Source: Nonomuraea dietziae
Lineage (GTDB): Bacteria; Actinomycetota; Actinomycetes; Streptosporangiales; Streptosporangiaceae
DNA length: 64,000 bases
Assembly: GCF_014195505.1 (NCBI RefSeq)
Contig: NZ_JACIBV010000002.1
Location: forward strand, 434,001-498,000
Direction of reading: 5' to 3'
The notes under the pieces were generated by a model. That model was not told where the DNA came from. It saw only the letters and a program-made list of their open reading frames with translations, and did not search any database. This document shows positions 61,390 through 64,000 of this stretch, one piece after another. The position numbers and the translations under genes were made by a program. The number at the start of each line of letters is the position of its first letter. The stretch's first letter is position 1.

Positions 61390-61887
61390 ATGACGATCCG
61401 TCCCGCCACCGCCGCGGACCTGGCCGAGGTCGCCGCCATCTACGCCCACTACGTCGCCACCAGCGTCATCACCTTCGACGAGGTCGCGCCGGAGGCGGCC
61501 TTCTGGGAGGAGCGCCTGAGGGAGCTGGACGGGCGCGGCCTGCCGTTCCTGGTGGCCGACGTCGAGGGCGAGGTGGCCGGCTACGCCTACGCGAGCCAGT
61601 GGCGGCCCAAGCCCGCCTACCGCCACTCGGTGGAGGACTCGATCTACCTGGCGCCCGGCCGTACGGGGAGGGGGCTTGGCAGGGCGCTGCTGGGCGAGCT
61701 GCTGCCGCGCTGCGCCAAGGCCGGGGTGCGCCAGGTGGTGGCGGTGATCGCCGACACGGGCGAGCAGGGCTCGGCCGCGCTGCACCGCTCGTTCGGATTC
61801 GAGCCCGCGGGCCGCCTGAAGGGGGTCGGCTTCAAGCTCGGCCGCTGGGTCGACACCGAGCTGATGCAGCTCGACCTCACCGGGTGA
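61390..61887 (+). CDS. GNAT acetyltransferase, phosphinothricin-type
   Basis: A 165-residue acetyltransferase similar to phosphinothricin and methionine-derivative N-acetyltransferases (ATAADLAEVAAIYAHYVATS, ITFDEVAPEAAFWEERLREL, then HSVEDSIYLAPGRTGRGLGR). The C-terminal HRSFGFEPAGRLKGVGFKLG closes the domain. Family members detoxify amino-acid analogues. The natural substrate here is unknown. It is convergent with the exporter pseudogene and 114 bp from hypF. Confidence 0.85.
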   Translation: MTIRPATAADLAEVAAIYAHYVATSVITFDEVAPEAAFWEERLRELDGRGLPFLVADVEGEVAGYAYASQWRPKPAYRHSVEDSIYLAPGRTGRGLGRALLGELLPRCAKAGVRQVVAVIADTGEQGSAALHRSFGFEPAGRLKGVGFKLGRWVDTELMQLDLTG

Positions 61888-61896
61888 CGGCTCGCC

Positions 61897-63257
61897 TCAG
61901 TCGGTGAGCGCGGCCTTCAGCTTCTCCTCCTCGCCGGGTCCGCCGCGCAGCGGGATCTCCTTGATGAAGGCGGCCAGCAGCGGCACCACGACCGCGAAGA
62001 GGATCGCCCACCAGAAGATGCCCGAGATCGCGTCGGCCAGCGCCGCCAGGAAGCCGGTGCGCACCTGCGGCGTCAGCTGGCCGAGCGAGGAGGCGTCCAT
62101 CCTGCCGCCCGAGGCGACGACCTCGTCGGCCGTCCGCGCGCCGAACCTGTCGGTCAGGCCCGACAACAGCTGGTTGTTGAAGATCGCGCCGAACAGCGAG
62201 ACGCCGAACGAGCCGCCGATGGAGCGGAAGAAGGTGGAGGCGCTGCTGGCGACGCCGAGGTCTTTCTGCTCGACGCTGTTCTGCGCGATCAGCATCGTGG
62301 TCTGCATCAGGAAGCCCATGCCGAGGCCCAGGACGGCGATGAAGACGCCGGTCTGCCACGAGGGGGTCTCCACGCCCATGAGCGACAGCAGGAACATCCC
62401 CACCGCCATGATCACGCCGCCGAGCACGGGATAGAGCTTGTACCTGCCGGTCTTGGTGATCGCCCTGCCGACGAACAGCGACACGACCATCGCCGCGGCC
62501 ATCATCGGCAGCAGCAGCAGGCCCGAGTTGGTCGCCGTGGCGCCCTGCACGGTCTGCTGGTAGAGCGGCAGGAAGTTGATGGCGCCGAACATCGCGAAAC
62601 CGAGCAGGAAGCCGACGGCCGAGATCAGCGTGAAGTTGCGGTTGCGGAACAGCTGCAGCGGCATGATCGGCTCGGCGGCGCGGCGTTCGACCGGGATGAA
62701 GACGGCGATGCTGACCACGGCCAGCGCGGCCAGGCCGAGGATCTGAAACCGCCGACCAGCGGCCCGGCGATCATCGCCAGGGACATGACGCCCGCCATCA
62801 CGCCCTGGTACTGGCCGCGCTCGCGCGGCGGGACCAGGTCGCCGATGATGGCCATCGCGTTGACCATGAGACCGCCCGCGCCCAGGCCCTGCAGCGCGCG
62901 GAAGGCGATGAGCTGGGTCATGCCGTCCTCGGGGCCGCCCAGCATGGACGAGCCCGCCATGCCGCACAGCACCGAGCCGAGCATGAAGAGCACGATCGAG
63001 CCCATGAAGATGTTCTTGCGCCCGTACAGGTCACCGATCTTGCCCCAGATGGGGGTCGAGACCGTCGTCCCCAGGACGTATGCGGTGACGACCCAGGACA
63101 GATGGGTCAGGCCGCCCAGCTCCTCGACGATGCGCGGCATGGCGGTGCCCACGATCATGTTGTCGAGCATCGCCAGCACCATGGCGGCCATCAGGCCCGG
63201 CAGGACCGCCATGACCTCGCGCCGTCGCTCCACCGATTCACTCCCCGATCTCGCCAC
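61897..63257 (-). pseudogene. DHA2-type (EmrB/QacA) drug exporter, internal deletion and frameshift
   Basis: A multidrug proton antiporter gene in two frames. From the GTG at 63257 the N-terminal half reads correctly (MVLAMLDNMIVGTAMPRIVE, LGTTVSTPIWGKIGDLYGRK) as far as MIAGPLVGG. Near 62740-62750 the sequence jumps from the fifth helix region directly to FQILGLAALAVVSIAVFIPV in another frame. That skips the usual domain containing WRWAFYVN and two helices, about 65 residues. The C-terminal half then runs to the stop at 61897. The out-of-frame deletion should inactivate it. It is divergent from a TetR gene with two operators between them. Confidence 0.82.
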
Positions 63258-63264
63258 TCCCTTA

Positions 63265-63280
63265 CTTGCCGACCGGCAAG
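63265..63280. promoter_or_regulatory. TetR operator 1
   Basis: CTTGCCG, AC, CGGCAAG is a perfect 7-bp inverted repeat eight bases upstream of the exporter start. It is a copy of operator 2 with 38 bp between centres. Confidence 0.75.
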
Positions 63281-63302
63281 CAACGGCTAAGCTAAGGTCT
63301 TA

Positions 63303-63318
63303 CTTGCCGGCCGTCAAG
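63303..63318. promoter_or_regulatory. TetR operator 2
   Basis: CTTGCCG, GC, CGTCAAG is the same palindrome with one mismatch, 14 bases before the TetR start. Two operators fit cooperative dimer binding and divergent autoregulation. Confidence 0.75.
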
Positions 63319-63332
63319 CGATTAGGACCGTT

Positions 63333-63890
63333 ATGCGCGACGACACCCGGGCGAAGATCCAGGAGATCGCGCTCAGGCTCTTCATCGAACAGGGCTACGA
63401 GGCCACGTCCCTGCGCGAGATCGCCGAGGAGCTCGGCGTCACGAAGGCGGCCCTCTACTACCACTTCAAGACCAAGGACGACATCGTCGCCAGCCTGGCC
63501 GAGATGAGGGTGGCCGAGACCGAGGAGCTCGTCAGGTGGGCGCGCTCGCAGCCCAGAAGCGCGGAGACCCGCAGAGAGCTCGTCGTCCGCTACGCCGCGC
63601 AGCTTTCGCAGTCGCGTCACCAGGAGATCACCCGTTTTCTCGAACGCAACCAGACCGCGCTGCGCGACCATCCGACCATTCACCGGATGCGCGAGCGGAT
63701 GATCGAGCTCAGCTCCGAGCTCAGCTCGCCCGACGACCCCCTCCACGTGAGGCTGCGCGGCTCCATGGCGCTGTTCACCCTCCACGCTGCCATGTGGCTG
63801 ACCCACCACTACGACGTCACCGACGACGAGCGTCGAGCGGCCGCCAAGAAGGTGGCGCTGGAGATCCTCGAAGGCCCCTGCGACGATTGA
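63333..63890 (+). CDS. TetR-family repressor of the exporter
   Basis: A 185-residue TetR protein. The HTH is SLREIAEELGVTKAALYYHF at about residues 26-46. The C-terminal domain (MALFTLHAAMWLTHHYDVTD) is TetR-like with no named ligand class. It is divergent from the DHA2 exporter, with two matching palindromes in the 75-bp gap. It should repress the exporter and itself until a drug-like ligand binds. The exporter copy is broken, so the regulator may now lack its main target. Confidence 0.9.
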   Translation: MRDDTRAKIQEIALRLFIEQGYEATSLREIAEELGVTKAALYYHFKTKDDIVASLAEMRVAETEELVRWARSQPRSAETRRELVVRYAAQLSQSRHQEITRFLERNQTALRDHPTIHRMRERMIELSSELSSPDDPLHVRLRGSMALFTLHAAMWLTHHYDVTDDERRAAAKKVALEILEGPCDD

Positions 63891-63918
63891 GGCGCTCTGT
63901 CTTGGGCACGGGCATGCC

Positions 63919-64000
63919 ATGACCGAGAAGAAGGAGACAGAACACGTCAAGGAGCTCATCGACGCCCTCTACACGGGCCAGGAACGGCTGAGCCGCCTGG
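63919..64000 (+). CDS. Start of an open reading frame running off the window
   Basis: An ATG followed by MTEKKETEHVKELIDALYTG, 27 codons to the window edge with no stop. The N-terminus is charged and helical. No ribosome-binding site is evident. Too short to classify. Confidence 0.4.
   Translation, partial: MTEKKETEHVKELIDALYTGQERLSRL

Overview
The window is chromosomal DNA of a high-GC actinomycete. Third-position GC is very high, GTG and TTG starts are common, there are many ATGA/GTGA overlaps, thymidylate synthase is ThyX, the XRE-TPR and WYL regulators are of actinobacterial type, and there is an actinobacterial high-affinity [NiFe]-hydrogenase locus. A member of Streptosporangiales or a related order is plausible, but this is only an impression. 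No rRNA, tRNA or CRISPR array was seen.

Layout. 1-2.7 kb: a mobile-element scar (frameshifted IS110 transposase, then an intact IS256-type transposase) next to a SUKH-like orphan. 2.7-12 kb: XRE-TPR regulator, secreted alpha/beta hydrolase, a TetR-controlled P450 operon (SDR, P450, ferredoxin, ferredoxin reductase) with a perfect operator palindrome, and an orphan sensor kinase. 12-20 kb: housekeeping genes (thyX-galE, fused trpE(G)). trpE(G) is preceded by a readable attenuator: a 13-residue leader peptide with tandem Trp codons, competing hairpins and a terminator. 20-25.9 kb: hydrolase, secreted repeat protein, WYL regulator, SDR, VOC and carboxymuconolactone decarboxylase-like genes. 25.9-29.6 kb: a duplicated two-gene cassette (DUF3311 protein plus sodium:solute symporter).

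29.7-35.2 kb is a candidate conflict system. A small protein and a coiled-coil membrane protein face a 1249-residue TPR-CHAT (caspase-like) protein tail to tail. Both transcription units carry the same 18-bp palindrome, TGAGTA-N6-TACTCA, 33-35 bp before the start codon, so they look co-regulated. 35-40 kb: acyl-CoA dehydrogenase, phosphotransferase and DUF6285 genes with a TetR regulator, then a methyltransferase-thioesterase pair. 40-46 kb is a five-gene operon that I cannot match to a named system: Ser/Thr kinase, coiled-coil protein, Cas4/RecB-like nuclease with a Cys cluster, an unrecognised 482-residue protein, and an SF1 helicase. It is a candidate DNA-processing or defence module.

47-61 kb encodes a group 1h-type (high-affinity, atmospheric H2) [NiFe]-hydrogenase. 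Order: SIS, HypC-like, SIS, small and large subunits, NifU-like, three conserved uncharacterised proteins, maturation protease (frameshifted here), a nested 34-residue DUF6893-type protein, hypA, hypC, hypD, hypE and an acidic disordered protein, with hypF convergent. No hypB is present. 61-64 kb: an acetyltransferase, a DHA2-type exporter broken by an out-of-frame internal deletion, a divergent TetR regulator with two operator palindromes between them, and a gene that runs off the end.
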